Shown: positions 1 to 9,745, counted from the first letter of the stretch. The stretch: 64,000 nt of DNA from Bacteroides sp. (GCF_028690125.1 NZ_JAQVBV010000003.1:1-64000); one strand, 5' to 3'. The notes: generated from the letters alone by a model not told the origin. Program-made: numbers and translations.

Positions 1-169
1 TAACGCTCATCACCACTTTCCTTCCTACAGATGAATTACTTAACCACATAAATGATTGAATTTAAATTATTTAATTGTTAGAACTAAAATTTCGTCATTT
101 TACACCACTTACAGACTGCAAAAATAGAGCAAATTGATTGATTGACCAAAGAATTAAAGAAATTATTCC

Positions 170-1042
170 TTAATCGGGAAGCTTTCCGATTTTTTCACCA
201 TTGGCTGCTTTCTTTCGTAAAGCGCGCGGAGTGTCTCCAAAAGAGTCTTTGCAGAAATGTGCGAAGTGGGATAGGGAATCGAAGCCATACCGATTGCAGA
301 TTTCAGTAATACGCATTTTGGTATGCTGAAGATCCTCCAGTATACCTTCTCGTTTTTTCTCTAATATCCATTCGTAGACGGGTACACCGTATAAGTTTCT
401 AAAAAGACGCCGGAAGGTAGTAGTTGTATACCCTCCTAAATGTGCAAATTCTTCTACATTCTTTACCTTACTGTAATTTTGCATGATAAAATATTGGAAG
501 CTCTCTGTATACGTACTGATAGGATAAAAGAAAGCTCCTAATTGAGGAATTGGATAATAGTTGGTGATAAGATATGTTAATTCATGGCATTTTAACTCAA
601 TAAATTTACCACAAGGGAGTTGCTCGTCAAGATAAATGGCCAGGTCACCAATCAGGTACTTCAGCTTTGAACTCATAATCAGAGGAGTATAGGTAATTGG
701 AGCTTCTGCCTGATTGATAATTTCTTCATATCGGTCCGGGCAGATCAGAGGGAGTTCGTTAAACCAGTAACAGATATATTTTACCTCCGTGAGTGCCAGC
801 AATTCAACCATCGAACCAATAGCTTGAAGAATAAACTGTCCCTCGTACAATATTGTGCCGGGATATTCTTCGCTATTAATCAATAATTCTCCTGAAATCA
901 TGAAAAGGATGCAATTTTGTGTACACTTGTCTTTAGGGAAATGTTGCCCTCTCGACAGTTTTCTGTATACACATATACCTTCAGTGACTTTGGGGCATTG
1001 TGAACAATCTGTATATGTTTTGCAGAAAGGATCTCTAGCCAT
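170..1042 (-). CDS. AraC-family transcriptional regulator with Cys-rich N-terminus
   Basis: C-terminal HTH_18-like segment (RITEICNRYGFDSLSHFAHFCKDSFGDTPRALRKK); divergent from the GH30-like gene. Confidence 0.85.
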   Translation of the reverse strand: MARDPFCKTYTDCSQCPKVTEGICVYRKLSRGQHFPKDKCTQNCILFMISGELLINSEEYPGTILYEGQFILQAIGSMVELLALTEVKYICYWFNELPLICPDRYEEIINQAEAPITYTPLIMSSKLKYLIGDLAIYLDEQLPCGKFIELKCHELTYLITNYYPIPQLGAFFYPISTYTESFQYFIMQNYSKVKNVEEFAHLGGYTTTTFRRLFRNLYGVPVYEWILEKKREGILEDLQHTKMRITEICNRYGFDSLSHFAHFCKDSFGDTPRALRKKAANGEKIGKLPD

Positions 1043-1341
1043 GAATTTTATTGTAATGATTCTTATAAGGGAACAAAGATAAACTTTTTCTATGAAAATA
1101 TACGTAAATATGTAGAATCATTCCTTTTTTATTATTGTTTCGCTTGTTCTATTTGTTATAATTCTACCGGAAATATGTTGGATTTTACCTCTCTTTTTTT
1201 TCATCCTTTCGAAAATTCAGAGCAAAGATTATTTGGCGAGTGAGATATTTCTGTATTTTTGTCTTCTTTAATACTATCCTCTCAATTACCAAGACGTTAG
1301 TATGCCATTCTTGATCAATAATTTATTTAAAGTGTACATTT

Positions 1342-2913
1342 ATGAAAATGAGATTATTAGTTACTTCCATAGGAATATGGCTAATGAATATGACAGCCGG
1401 GGCACAACCTGCCATTTCTTTTCAGATAGAGACCTCGAAACCTTGCCAGGTTATAGAGCACTTCGGTGCTTCCGATGCTTGGAGTATGCAGTTTATAGGT
1501 TTGTGGCCACAGGAAAAACAGGATCAAGTAGCTGACTGGCTCTTTAGTACCGAAAACGATGAGAACGGTCAGCCTAAAGGAATTGGTTTATCACTGTGGA
1601 GGTTTAATATCGGAGCTGGAAGTGCGGAGCAAGGGAGTGCTAGTGGAATTTCCTCTCCTTGGAGGCGTGCTGAATGCTTCTTACAGGCTGATGGAACGTA
1701 TGATTGGACCAAGCAACAGGGACAACGTAATTTCCTGAGATTGGCAAAGGAACGTGGAGTTGATAAGTTTTTGGCGTTCCTGAACTCTCCTCCCGTCTTT
1801 TATACACAGAATGGCTTAGCTACCAATACAGGTCGTGGGGGGACAGCAAATCTCAAGCCTGATTGTTATGAGAACTATGTTCATTTTCTGGCAGATGTAG
1901 TGCAGGGAGTAAAAGAGCATGACGACATTAAATTTAGTTATATTTGTCCTTTTAATGAGCCGGACGGACATTGGAATTGGACAGGATCTAGTCAGGAGGG
2001 TTGCCCGGCAACTAATCGGGAGATTGCTCATACGGTTCGGTTATTAAACAAAGAATTTACCGATAGAAAGATAGATACAGAGGTTTTGGTGAATGAGTCG
2101 TCCGATTATCGTTGTATGTTTAGTACTCATATGACGGATTGGCAACGCGGATATCAGATACAATCGTTTTTCCGCCCCGATAGTGTGAATACTTATTTGG
2201 GGGACGTCTCTAAAACTCCTCGTCTGATGGTGGGGCATAGCTATTGGACAAATACTCCTTTGAGTGCTTTACGTCATATTCGATCTCAGTTACGCGATAC
2301 ATTAGACAAATATAAGGTCGATTTTTGGCAGACAGAGGTTTGCATCATGAGTAATGATGAAGAAATTGGCGGCGGAGGGGGCTTTGATCCTACGATGAAG
2401 ACTGCGCTTTATGTGGCTCGAATGATTCATCATGACATAGTGTATGCCGGTGCTAAAAGTTGGCAATGGTGGCGTGCTATTGGTGAAGACTACAAGGATG
2501 GCTTGATTCGTGAGCTCGCAGACGATGACTTTCGGAATGGTAGGGTGGAGGACTCTAAATTGATGTGGGTGTTAGGTAACTATAGCCGCTTTATCCGTCC
2601 GGGTGCTGTCAGGCTGACTGTTTCTGCGTTTGACAACACCGGGAAATTGGTTCCTGAAGGGGATACCGACCAGAAAGGACTGATGTGTTCTGCTTATAAA
2701 AATACAGATGGAAAGTATGTGGTTGTCCTCATTAACTATGCAAATGAAGACAAGGAGTATTCAATAGGAAAAGGCAACGCGAAAAAAACAGAGTGGCAGG
2801 TTTACAGCACATCAGATCGTGAAGGTGAAAATCTGAAACCTGTAGCCAAGATAAAGGGGAGAAAAGTGAATCGGATTCCCGCACGTTCTGTCATTACACT
2901 TTTATCAGAGTAA
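1342..2913 (+). CDS. GH30-family-like secreted glycosidase (endo-beta-1,6-galactanase-like)
   Basis: Signal peptide; clan GH-A features (HFGASDAW..., CPFNEPDGHWNW acid/base region, WQTEVCIM nucleophile region); C-terminal beta domain ending IPARSVITLL. Confidence 0.8.
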   Translation: MKMRLLVTSIGIWLMNMTAGAQPAISFQIETSKPCQVIEHFGASDAWSMQFIGLWPQEKQDQVADWLFSTENDENGQPKGIGLSLWRFNIGAGSAEQGSASGISSPWRRAECFLQADGTYDWTKQQGQRNFLRLAKERGVDKFLAFLNSPPVFYTQNGLATNTGRGGTANLKPDCYENYVHFLADVVQGVKEHDDIKFSYICPFNEPDGHWNWTGSSQEGCPATNREIAHTVRLLNKEFTDRKIDTEVLVNESSDYRCMFSTHMTDWQRGYQIQSFFRPDSVNTYLGDVSKTPRLMVGHSYWTNTPLSALRHIRSQLRDTLDKYKVDFWQTEVCIMSNDEEIGGGGGFDPTMKTALYVARMIHHDIVYAGAKSWQWWRAIGEDYKDGLIRELADDDFRNGRVEDSKLMWVLGNYSRFIRPGAVRLTVSAFDNTGKLVPEGDTDQKGLMCSAYKNTDGKYVVVLINYANEDKEYSIGKGNAKKTEWQVYSTSDREGENLKPVAKIKGRKVNRIPARSVITLLSE

Positions 2914-3142
2914 CTTTATTTTTATTTGCTATTTCTTTTAGTTTAATTCTATTATCAGCCTAAGTTCGTTGCATTCTTGCCCTATTAATGTGGAAGATTG
3001 CATTGTGAATTGATTGTGTCATTTTATTCTGTTGATGCAATTAGAATATATAAACTGTTTTCTATCTATGATTTTATCTCTGATTCAACTAATCCTTTTA
3101 TACTATGTGTTTTGAAAAAGTTTATGAAACGAATAAGCTCAA

Positions 3143-3167
3143 ATGATTTATTCAGTGAATAAATCAT
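3143..3167. repeat. 25-bp perfect odd palindrome ATGATTTATTCA-G-TGAATAAATCAT
   Basis: Read directly; 12-bp arms around one central base, intergenic. Confidence 0.7.
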
Positions 3168-3440
3168 CATGTCTTCTTTTTTATTCTAAGGTCTTTGAAG
3201 GTCTGTTTGATTTGTATATTATTAATTGATAATATTCATGAAAAAAACGAGAGAGGAACGAACAATTAGCGAAAAGTTTAAGTCCTTGAAAGCGGTAATA
3301 TTGCCAAATAATGGAATATAACCTCCTAATTCAATGTCGTGAGACTAACTTTATCAATGTTTTTTGAATGTAGATTAGAGAAACAATAGGTACGATGATT
3401 TAAATAAATTAGGCAGGTTGTTTTAATCAAACAGAGAAAA

Positions 3441-4379
3441 ATGGGGAATTTAATTTCATTTATGCAAAAAGTAGCCGATGGGTTACAGACGAGTGGTAAT
3501 TATGGGACCGCTCATGTGTATAGGAGTAGTTTGAATGCGCTTATCTCATTTCATGGAAATACTCATCTGCCATTTCGGAAAGTTACTCCTGAATTTATAA
3601 AGAGTTTTGAGATACATCTACGTGGAAGAGGATGTAGTTGGAATACTGTTTCTACTTATATGAGGACTTTGAGAGCGGTATACAATCGAGCAATAGAATG
3701 TCGTAGGGCGATTTATATACCACACTTATTCAAATATGTCTATACCGGAACACGTGCTGACCGGAAGCGGGCCCTGGACAACGGCGAGATGTCACAGCTA
3801 TTAAATGATTCATCACCAAGTACCGTTATCCCTTATTGCTTGAAAAAGACGAAAGCATTGTTTGTGTTGATGTTTTTGCTGCGCGGATTGCTTTTTGTGG
3901 ATTTGGCTTATCTGAAAAAAAAGGATTTGGATGAAAACGTACTTACCTACCGTCGGCGTAAAACCGGGCGACAGTTAAGCGTAACATTGACACCCGAAGC
4001 AATGGTGCTGGTAAGGAAGTATATGAATACAGACCTAAACTCTCCTTATCTCTTTTCATTGATAACGGCCGGGGAGGGTACTAAAGAAGCTTATCGTGAA
4101 TATCAGCTTGCACTTCGTAACTTCAATTATCAACTTACCTCACTTAAAGAAATCTTGGGATTTACGTCCGATTTAAGTTCTTATACAGCCCGCCATACAT
4201 GGGCTACAATGGCTTATTACAGTGAGATTCATCCCGGCATTATCTCCGAAGCAATGGGACATTCGTCTATCATGGTGACGGAAACTTACCTAAAGCCTTT
4301 TAGGAATAAGAAAATTGATGAATCAAACATTCAGGTGATTGACTTTGCAAAACAATATTTTAAAAGTGTAATAGCCTGA
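3441..4379 (+). CDS. Tyrosine-type site-specific recombinase (phage integrase family)
   Basis: SAM-like N-terminal domain; catalytic signature SSYTARHTWATMAYY...ISEAMGHSSIMVTETYLKPF. Confidence 0.92.
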   Translation: MGNLISFMQKVADGLQTSGNYGTAHVYRSSLNALISFHGNTHLPFRKVTPEFIKSFEIHLRGRGCSWNTVSTYMRTLRAVYNRAIECRRAIYIPHLFKYVYTGTRADRKRALDNGEMSQLLNDSSPSTVIPYCLKKTKALFVLMFLLRGLLFVDLAYLKKKDLDENVLTYRRRKTGRQLSVTLTPEAMVLVRKYMNTDLNSPYLFSLITAGEGTKEAYREYQLALRNFNYQLTSLKEILGFTSDLSSYTARHTWATMAYYSEIHPGIISEAMGHSSIMVTETYLKPFRNKKIDESNIQVIDFAKQYFKSVIA

Positions 4380-4389
4380 AATTTAATTT

Positions 4390-4407
4390 GTTACTTAGTA
4401 GGTAACG
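4390..4407 (+). repeat. Left inverted repeat of putative invertible segment (GTTACTTAGTAGGTAACG)
   Basis: Perfect 18-bp inverted match to 4672-4689; itself a GTTAC-N7-GTAAC near-palindrome. Confidence 0.92.
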
Positions 4408-4424
4408 ACAATACTTTCTTGTGA

Positions 4425-4450
4425 CATCCCCAAAGGCGTTTTGGGGGATG
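4425..4450. terminator. Terminator-like hairpin just downstream of the recombinase, inside the invertible segment
   Basis: CATCCCCAAA-ggcgt-TTTGGGGGATG stem-loop with one bulge. Confidence 0.55.
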
Positions 4451-4623
4451 ATTGCTGACAAAAAGCATAAAAAGATTATTTCCCTCATTTAGGCAGAAAA
4501 CTGAGGGGCAGAGAATTCTTTGTCCAAGTTTTAAGGTTAATAGACTGTTAATGCTAAGAATTCGTAGTTTCGTGTATTTTGCTATTCTTTTTTAATAGTT
4601 TATGAGAAAAAATATGTTATTTG

Positions 4624-4655
4624 TTTGCTTGTTTTCAGAAATATGTCCATATTTG
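4624..4655 (+). promoter_or_regulatory. Putative Bacteroides promoter (TTTG-N20-CATATTTG) pointing toward the S-layer-like gene
   Basis: -33 TTTG at 4624-4627; -7-like CATATTTG at 4648-4655 (7/8 to TAnnTTTG); inside the inverted repeats. Confidence 0.65.
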
Positions 4656-4671
4656 CAGCGTGTTTTATTCC

Positions 4672-4689
4672 CGTTACCTACTAAGTAAC
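4672..4689 (-). repeat. Right inverted repeat of putative invertible segment (CGTTACCTACTAAGTAAC)
   Basis: Exact reverse complement of 4390-4407. Confidence 0.92.
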
Positions 4690-4751
4690 GGGAAAGTATT
4701 GTTGAAACTTAGTGTTTAATAATATATTATTAATGTAATTTTTAAGTAGTT

Positions 4752-7547
4752 ATGAGAAAAAAATTTGTGAAAGTGATGTTCTTCGGAGCATTGGCTCTTT
4801 CCACTGTCACCTATGTAGGCTGTAAAGACTACGATGATGACATTGACAATCTGCAAACTCAGATTGATGCCAATAAAGCCGATATCGCCAAATTACAATC
4901 GTTTGTGGATGCAGGCAAATGGGTGAAAACAGTAGAGCCTATTACCGGTGGATTTAAAATTACCTTTAACGATGAAAAGTCTTATGAAATCGTAAATGGT
5001 GCAAAAGGTGACAAAGGTGAAATAGGGGCAGAGGGTTCTGCGGGTTCTAAGGTTACTATTGATAAAGAAACCAGTGAATGGTTGATTGACAACGAACCGA
5101 CAGGGTGGTATGCAAAAGTTCAGGACGGTCATTCTCCTTATATTGCTGATGGCAAAAATGGCGATAAAGGTTATTGGTATTTCTGGGACAGTGCAGCTGG
5201 TAAATTTGTAAAAGGCGATAAGGCACAAGGTAATGACGGTGAATCTATCACGGGACAAAACGGCAAATCTCCTTATATAGATAAAACTACCGGTCAGTGG
5301 GTTTATTATAACGAAGCAGGAGAAAAAGTATTTGGTCCTGTGGCTGCCGGAACTAATGGAAATGATGCTGTATCACCTTTTATCGGCGATGATGGATATT
5401 GGTACTATTGGGATGTTAAACAAACAGGTGAGGACGGTACTCCTGGTAAACTTGTAAAAGGTGCTTATGCACAGACAAGCGTGTACGTAGTGAAAGCTAA
5501 AGACAGGCCTGCTTATGACCTTCACATCAATGTACAGAACGCAGATGGTACGTTTACTGCAAAAACTTTGGCTCTTCCTTCTGCTGAAGCCATTGCTACA
5601 ATGGACATTGTTTCAATTGCAGGCGGTGAGATTTCTCAAGGTATGACTCAAGCCATTGAATTGTACTATGGTGTAATTGATAAAGAGATAGAGTTTAACG
5701 GAAAGAAATTTGGTGCTAAAGACAAAAAGACTACATTGGTAGGCAGCAACTTTAATACGCTTTTTGCTCTGGTTAATCCCACAAGTGTGGATTTCTCTGA
5801 ATATCCTGTTACATTGATCAACTCACACGGAGAAGAAGTGTTTAATGTCTCTCAGGAAAAGCACATGAGTACTACTCCCTTAACTACTACTCGTGCAACT
5901 GATAAGTGGAACGTTGGTGTATATGCTTTGAAAGTTTCTTTAAACCCTGCCAACGTTACTGGAGACTTGAACGGCAAGACTTATGCTTATGCTTTGAAGA
6001 CCAAAGATGCATTCAGCAATGAAATTATCTCTAAATATGATGCCAAGATCATTGCAAAAAATGAAGCGAAATCTTTAGTAGCAAAGGAGGTAGATGTTGA
6101 TTATACAAAAGCTGCGGAACTTGATCAATTGTTTGCCGGAGAATTGACTAAGGTTGTTGATCATTATTACACTATTGATGATAATGAATTGAAGGCTATC
6201 GGTGCTACTTTTGATAAGGCTACTAATACAATTTCTGCGCCTGCTAAGCAAGGTTCAGTTAATGTAAAAGTAAACTATTTAAAAACTGATGGTCAGAAAG
6301 TAGAAGGAGCAAGTGCTGTGATTTGTAAAGTGACATTTACATATAGTATCGGTACTGATATTAATGTTGCAGAAGCTGCCGTTTGGACGCTTGCTAAGAA
6401 TGCAAACACTACTGATATGACTCAGAATAAAGCTTCTATCACTATTACTCCTGAAAGCAATGCTGACTTATTCAATTTGTTGAATAAAGACTTTGGTAGC
6501 GGTAGACAGGCAACTTTGAAGCTGGATGCTGCTGATGTTAAGTTTGCACAAAGCATTAATAATATTACTTATGCTTCTAATTCTATCAAGCTGGCTGCAA
6601 ATCAACCTGAAAAGCTTATGAAAGATGGTAAGGTAACAGGCTATAAGATTACCTTTAACTTTGATCCGACAACTATTTGTGCTACCGTTCATAATGCTAT
6701 GTTGCAAGTTATGAATCCTGCATCGACTCCTGCGTTGGGTGACAATGTACTGAAGAAAGTTAATGTGAAAGTAGAAGTTAAGAATCCGGGTATTTTCGAA
6801 TTCAAACCTCTGGATGCATACTTTACAAACTCTAACACAGCAGTTGCTTACGGTACTCCGGCTAATAATACTGTAGGACAGGATCTTTATGCTCTCTTCG
6901 AAGTAATTAGTGATGCTGACAAAAATCATATCACTTTCTCTGAAGAACGTCCTAATTTCGGAACATCAGCTAATCCTCAATATGGTGCTGCTTGGCTGTC
7001 TGGAATATCATCTGAATTGAAAGTACCATTGTACAAAGCGGAGAAGAATGACGGAGTATATTCTGAACGTAAATTGATAATTTCTTATCAACCATTTGGA
7101 AACAATCGTCTGGCTTCAATCTCTAAAGAGTTTAATCTGACAGTAAGATCTGCTATCAAGCAAGGTTCACATCCTGATATTGAAGCGAAAAATGGTAAAG
7201 TGCTTTCTATAAAAGAGACAGAAAAATCATTCAAGATTGCACCGAATTTATTTGCTGTGAAAGATGTTTATGCTAAAAATGTAGTAATCGCGGCTACAAG
7301 TAGAGATGCCAGAGTGACAAATGTTACTATTGAGCTGAGCTCTGAAATTGCTAAATACGCTGAAGTTGCAGGTCAAACTAGTAGTCCTGTAGCCTTTGGT
7401 AATGAATTGACAGTACAGTTGAAAGCTAATACAGTATCTATCGCACGTGAAATTACAGGCTATGCTTTAGTGAAGATCACAGATACATGGGGTGCTGTAA
7501 CTGAAGTTAAATGCCCGATCACAATGAAGGCAGATGGCGCTAATTGA
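4752..7547 (+). CDS. S-layer-like / phase-variable surface lipoprotein with coiled-coil and collagen-like (GxKG) N-terminal repeats
   Basis: Lipobox-like TYVGC; coiled-coil DNLQTQIDANKADIAKLQ; GAKGDKGEIGAEG; repeated SP(Y/F)I...W(V/Y)YY units; position after recombinase and invertible promoter. Confidence 0.7.
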   Translation: MRKKFVKVMFFGALALSTVTYVGCKDYDDDIDNLQTQIDANKADIAKLQSFVDAGKWVKTVEPITGGFKITFNDEKSYEIVNGAKGDKGEIGAEGSAGSKVTIDKETSEWLIDNEPTGWYAKVQDGHSPYIADGKNGDKGYWYFWDSAAGKFVKGDKAQGNDGESITGQNGKSPYIDKTTGQWVYYNEAGEKVFGPVAAGTNGNDAVSPFIGDDGYWYYWDVKQTGEDGTPGKLVKGAYAQTSVYVVKAKDRPAYDLHINVQNADGTFTAKTLALPSAEAIATMDIVSIAGGEISQGMTQAIELYYGVIDKEIEFNGKKFGAKDKKTTLVGSNFNTLFALVNPTSVDFSEYPVTLINSHGEEVFNVSQEKHMSTTPLTTTRATDKWNVGVYALKVSLNPANVTGDLNGKTYAYALKTKDAFSNEIISKYDAKIIAKNEAKSLVAKEVDVDYTKAAELDQLFAGELTKVVDHYYTIDDNELKAIGATFDKATNTISAPAKQGSVNVKVNYLKTDGQKVEGASAVICKVTFTYSIGTDINVAEAAVWTLAKNANTTDMTQNKASITITPESNADLFNLLNKDFGSGRQATLKLDAADVKFAQSINNITYASNSIKLAANQPEKLMKDGKVTGYKITFNFDPTTICATVHNAMLQVMNPASTPALGDNVLKKVNVKVEVKNPGIFEFKPLDAYFTNSNTAVAYGTPANNTVGQDLYALFEVISDADKNHITFSEERPNFGTSANPQYGAAWLSGISSELKVPLYKAEKNDGVYSERKLIISYQPFGNNRLASISKEFNLTVRSAIKQGSHPDIEAKNGKVLSIKETEKSFKIAPNLFAVKDVYAKNVVIAATSRDARVTNVTIELSSEIAKYAEVAGQTSSPVAFGNELTVQLKANTVSIAREITGYALVKITDTWGAVTEVKCPITMKADGAN

Positions 7548-7594
7548 ATTTCTAATCAATAAGACTGAATAAGTTTTAGATGAGAATTTAATCT

Positions 7595-7630
7595 AAGGGT
7601 ATCTCTTCCCCACTGGAGATACCCTTTTTA
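7595..7630 (+). terminator. Rho-independent terminator of the surface-protein gene
   Basis: AAGGGTATCTC...GAGATACCCTTTTT. Confidence 0.85.
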
Positions 7631-7696
7631 AATTATAATTCAAGGAGTATAAATCTGTTCTTGGGAAAGCCCAGATTTTATAACAAACTCTTGATC

Positions 7697-7735
7697 AAGG
7701 ATACCTCTAGTTCCCCTGGGGTATCCTTTCTTTTT
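7697..7735 (+). terminator. Second tandem terminator-like hairpin
   Basis: AAGGATACC...GGTATCCTTTCTTTTT. Confidence 0.75.
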
Positions 7736-7998
7736 ATACCATAGTATCCTTGAATCAGTACGTAGATTGGCCGATAACATAGGTATTGATGTTGTGTGGC
7801 TTTTTCTCCTCTTTCAACCGTTTAGAGCGGCATGAAACGGTGACTAGTACTAATTATAAAATCATTTTTAGACTTTACAGAAGGACTTTCTCTCTTTTCT
7901 ACACCAAAAAATATCTAATTCGAAAGATACATATTGTAAATTAGTAGTTTGGCAAGGTCTTTCTACATAATCTTGCTGTTATCTTCTTAATTTCTTAA

Positions 7999-8017
7999 AA
8001 TCGGCAAAGTGCCGATT
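7999..8017. repeat. Perfect short hairpin AATCGGCA-AAG-TGCCGATT
   Basis: 8-bp stem with 3-nt loop; no T-tract. Confidence 0.6.
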
Positions 8018-8129
8018 CTATGGTTTCGATTATGGAAGTGGTGTGCGATCAAAAGAATGTTAGTCCGTTCGCATCAATAATCAGATTTGTTTTTTGTGCT
8101 CTTTAAATATCATAGGGCATAAATCTGTT

Positions 8130-9704
8130 TTATTTCAACTTTTCCTTAAATTCTTTACTATTCAATATTTCCAGTGCCTTTTGTACACTTTCATTGGTCG
8201 TATTCATTATTTGAAAGTACTCATTCATATCCCAGATGTCACGTGCAAGGAGTGCTTTTAATTGGATTTTGATTAATGGAAGCGATTTTTCATACTGTTG
8301 TTCATCGAACTTCACTCCTTCTTTTTCACCCATCTCACGCAAAGCGGATAACATATCATCACTGATAACAAACTTCTTGTTGAACTCGTCAAAGTTCTTG
8401 TATTTATTTGCTAATTCCTTCCGTTGATTTTCGATGTACTTCATTACATACTTGATCACTACTCCCTTGGCAACCAGATTTCGGTGATAGTCCGTAAAAA
8501 GAGTAGTATCAATTGGAACAAAATAATCCGGCATAATACCACCACCGCCATAAACAGTACGTTTGAGTTTCTTGGTCTGTACTTTCAGTGAGTCGGGGAA
8601 ATGAATACTGTCGGCATTCATCAATTCTCCGTGGTTGAAACGATCTATCAGATCTTTATTATAATCAGTTTCGCTGTCATAAGGTTTTTGAATGCAACGA
8701 CCGGACGGAGTATAATAGCGTGCGATAGTCAGACGAATCATGGAACCATCGGGAAGTTCAACAGGCCGTTGTACCAATCCTTTGCCGAAAGAGCGGCGAC
8801 CTACGATTATACCTCTATCCCAGTCTTGTATAGCGCCACTGACAATTTCACTGGCAGAAGCCGTATATTCATCTACCAAAACGACGAGACGACCATTACG
8901 GAACTCTCCGTTACCTTTTGCAAAGAATTCACTGCGCTGTGCAGCCCGTCCTTCGGTGTATACGATCAGTTCTTTCTGCCCCAGAAACTCGTTGGCAAGG
9001 TCGATAGCGGCATTCAGATAGCCTCCACCATTTCCTTGCAGGTCAAGGACCAGATCTTCCATTCCTTGTTTCTGAAGATCTTTCATTGCTTTTTTGAATT
9101 CTTCAGCCGTAGTTGCCCCGAAACGGTTGATACGGATATACCCTATTTTCGGTTGAATCATATAGGATGCATCAAGACTGAGAATAGGAATCTTGTCTCT
9201 CTTTACAGTGAATACTAACGGATCTTTTACACCACGGCGGACGATTGTGAGATCTACTTTTGAGTCTTTCGGACCACGAAGTCTTTTCATAATATCCTCC
9301 GTACTCATCTTTACTCCGGCAATGGCACTGTCATTGACTGCAATGATCCGGTCACCGGCAAGGATACCGACCTTTTCGGAAGGACCGTTGCTGACAGGTT
9401 GTACCACTAGCAATGTATCTTCAATCATTTGAAATTGTACTCCGATACCTTCAAAATTTCCTTGAAGGGGTTCGTTCATCTTCTTTACCTCTTCTGCATC
9501 TGAATAGGTAGAGTGGGGGTCGAGTTGTGCCAACATTTTGATGATGGCCTCTTCTACCATCTTGTCCTCGTCTACTTTGTCCACATAAAGATTGGTAATG
9601 GCGTACTCTGCCATTTGTAGTTTGCGCATGGCAGGTGAACCGAAGTCCTGAGCTTGTGTGGTGATTGCCCACAAACAAGCTAATAATATATATACCTTCT
9701 TCAT
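8130..9704 (-). CDS. S41 family C-terminal processing peptidase (CtpA-like, PDZ)
   Basis: PDZ plus S41 motifs (DLVLDLQGNGGGYLNAAIDLANEF, VDEYTASASEIVSGAIQDWDRGIIVGRRSFGKGLVQ). Confidence 0.93.
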   Translation of the reverse strand: MKKVYILLACLWAITTQAQDFGSPAMRKLQMAEYAITNLYVDKVDEDKMVEEAIIKMLAQLDPHSTYSDAEEVKKMNEPLQGNFEGIGVQFQMIEDTLLVVQPVSNGPSEKVGILAGDRIIAVNDSAIAGVKMSTEDIMKRLRGPKDSKVDLTIVRRGVKDPLVFTVKRDKIPILSLDASYMIQPKIGYIRINRFGATTAEEFKKAMKDLQKQGMEDLVLDLQGNGGGYLNAAIDLANEFLGQKELIVYTEGRAAQRSEFFAKGNGEFRNGRLVVLVDEYTASASEIVSGAIQDWDRGIIVGRRSFGKGLVQRPVELPDGSMIRLTIARYYTPSGRCIQKPYDSETDYNKDLIDRFNHGELMNADSIHFPDSLKVQTKKLKRTVYGGGGIMPDYFVPIDTTLFTDYHRNLVAKGVVIKYVMKYIENQRKELANKYKNFDEFNKKFVISDDMLSALREMGEKEGVKFDEQQYEKSLPLIKIQLKALLARDIWDMNEYFQIMNTTNESVQKALEILNSKEFKEKLK

Positions 9705-9745
9705 TGTCTTTTTCCTTCTAATTTATAATTCACCTACCAAGAGGT

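Noticed and set aside
3441-4379. Integrase as evidence of an integrated prophage or conjugative element
   Set aside because: No tra/mob, phage structural or excision genes nearby; adjacent inverted repeats support a local DNA-inversion role instead.
4893-5258. Minus-strand 121-aa ORF inside the surface-protein gene
   Set aside because: Antisense to the 931-aa CDS; Cys/Phe/Ile-rich shadow frame with no recognisable domain.
8601-9218. Plus-strand 205-aa ORF
   Set aside because: Fully antisense to the well-supported S41 protease gene; composition not protein-like.
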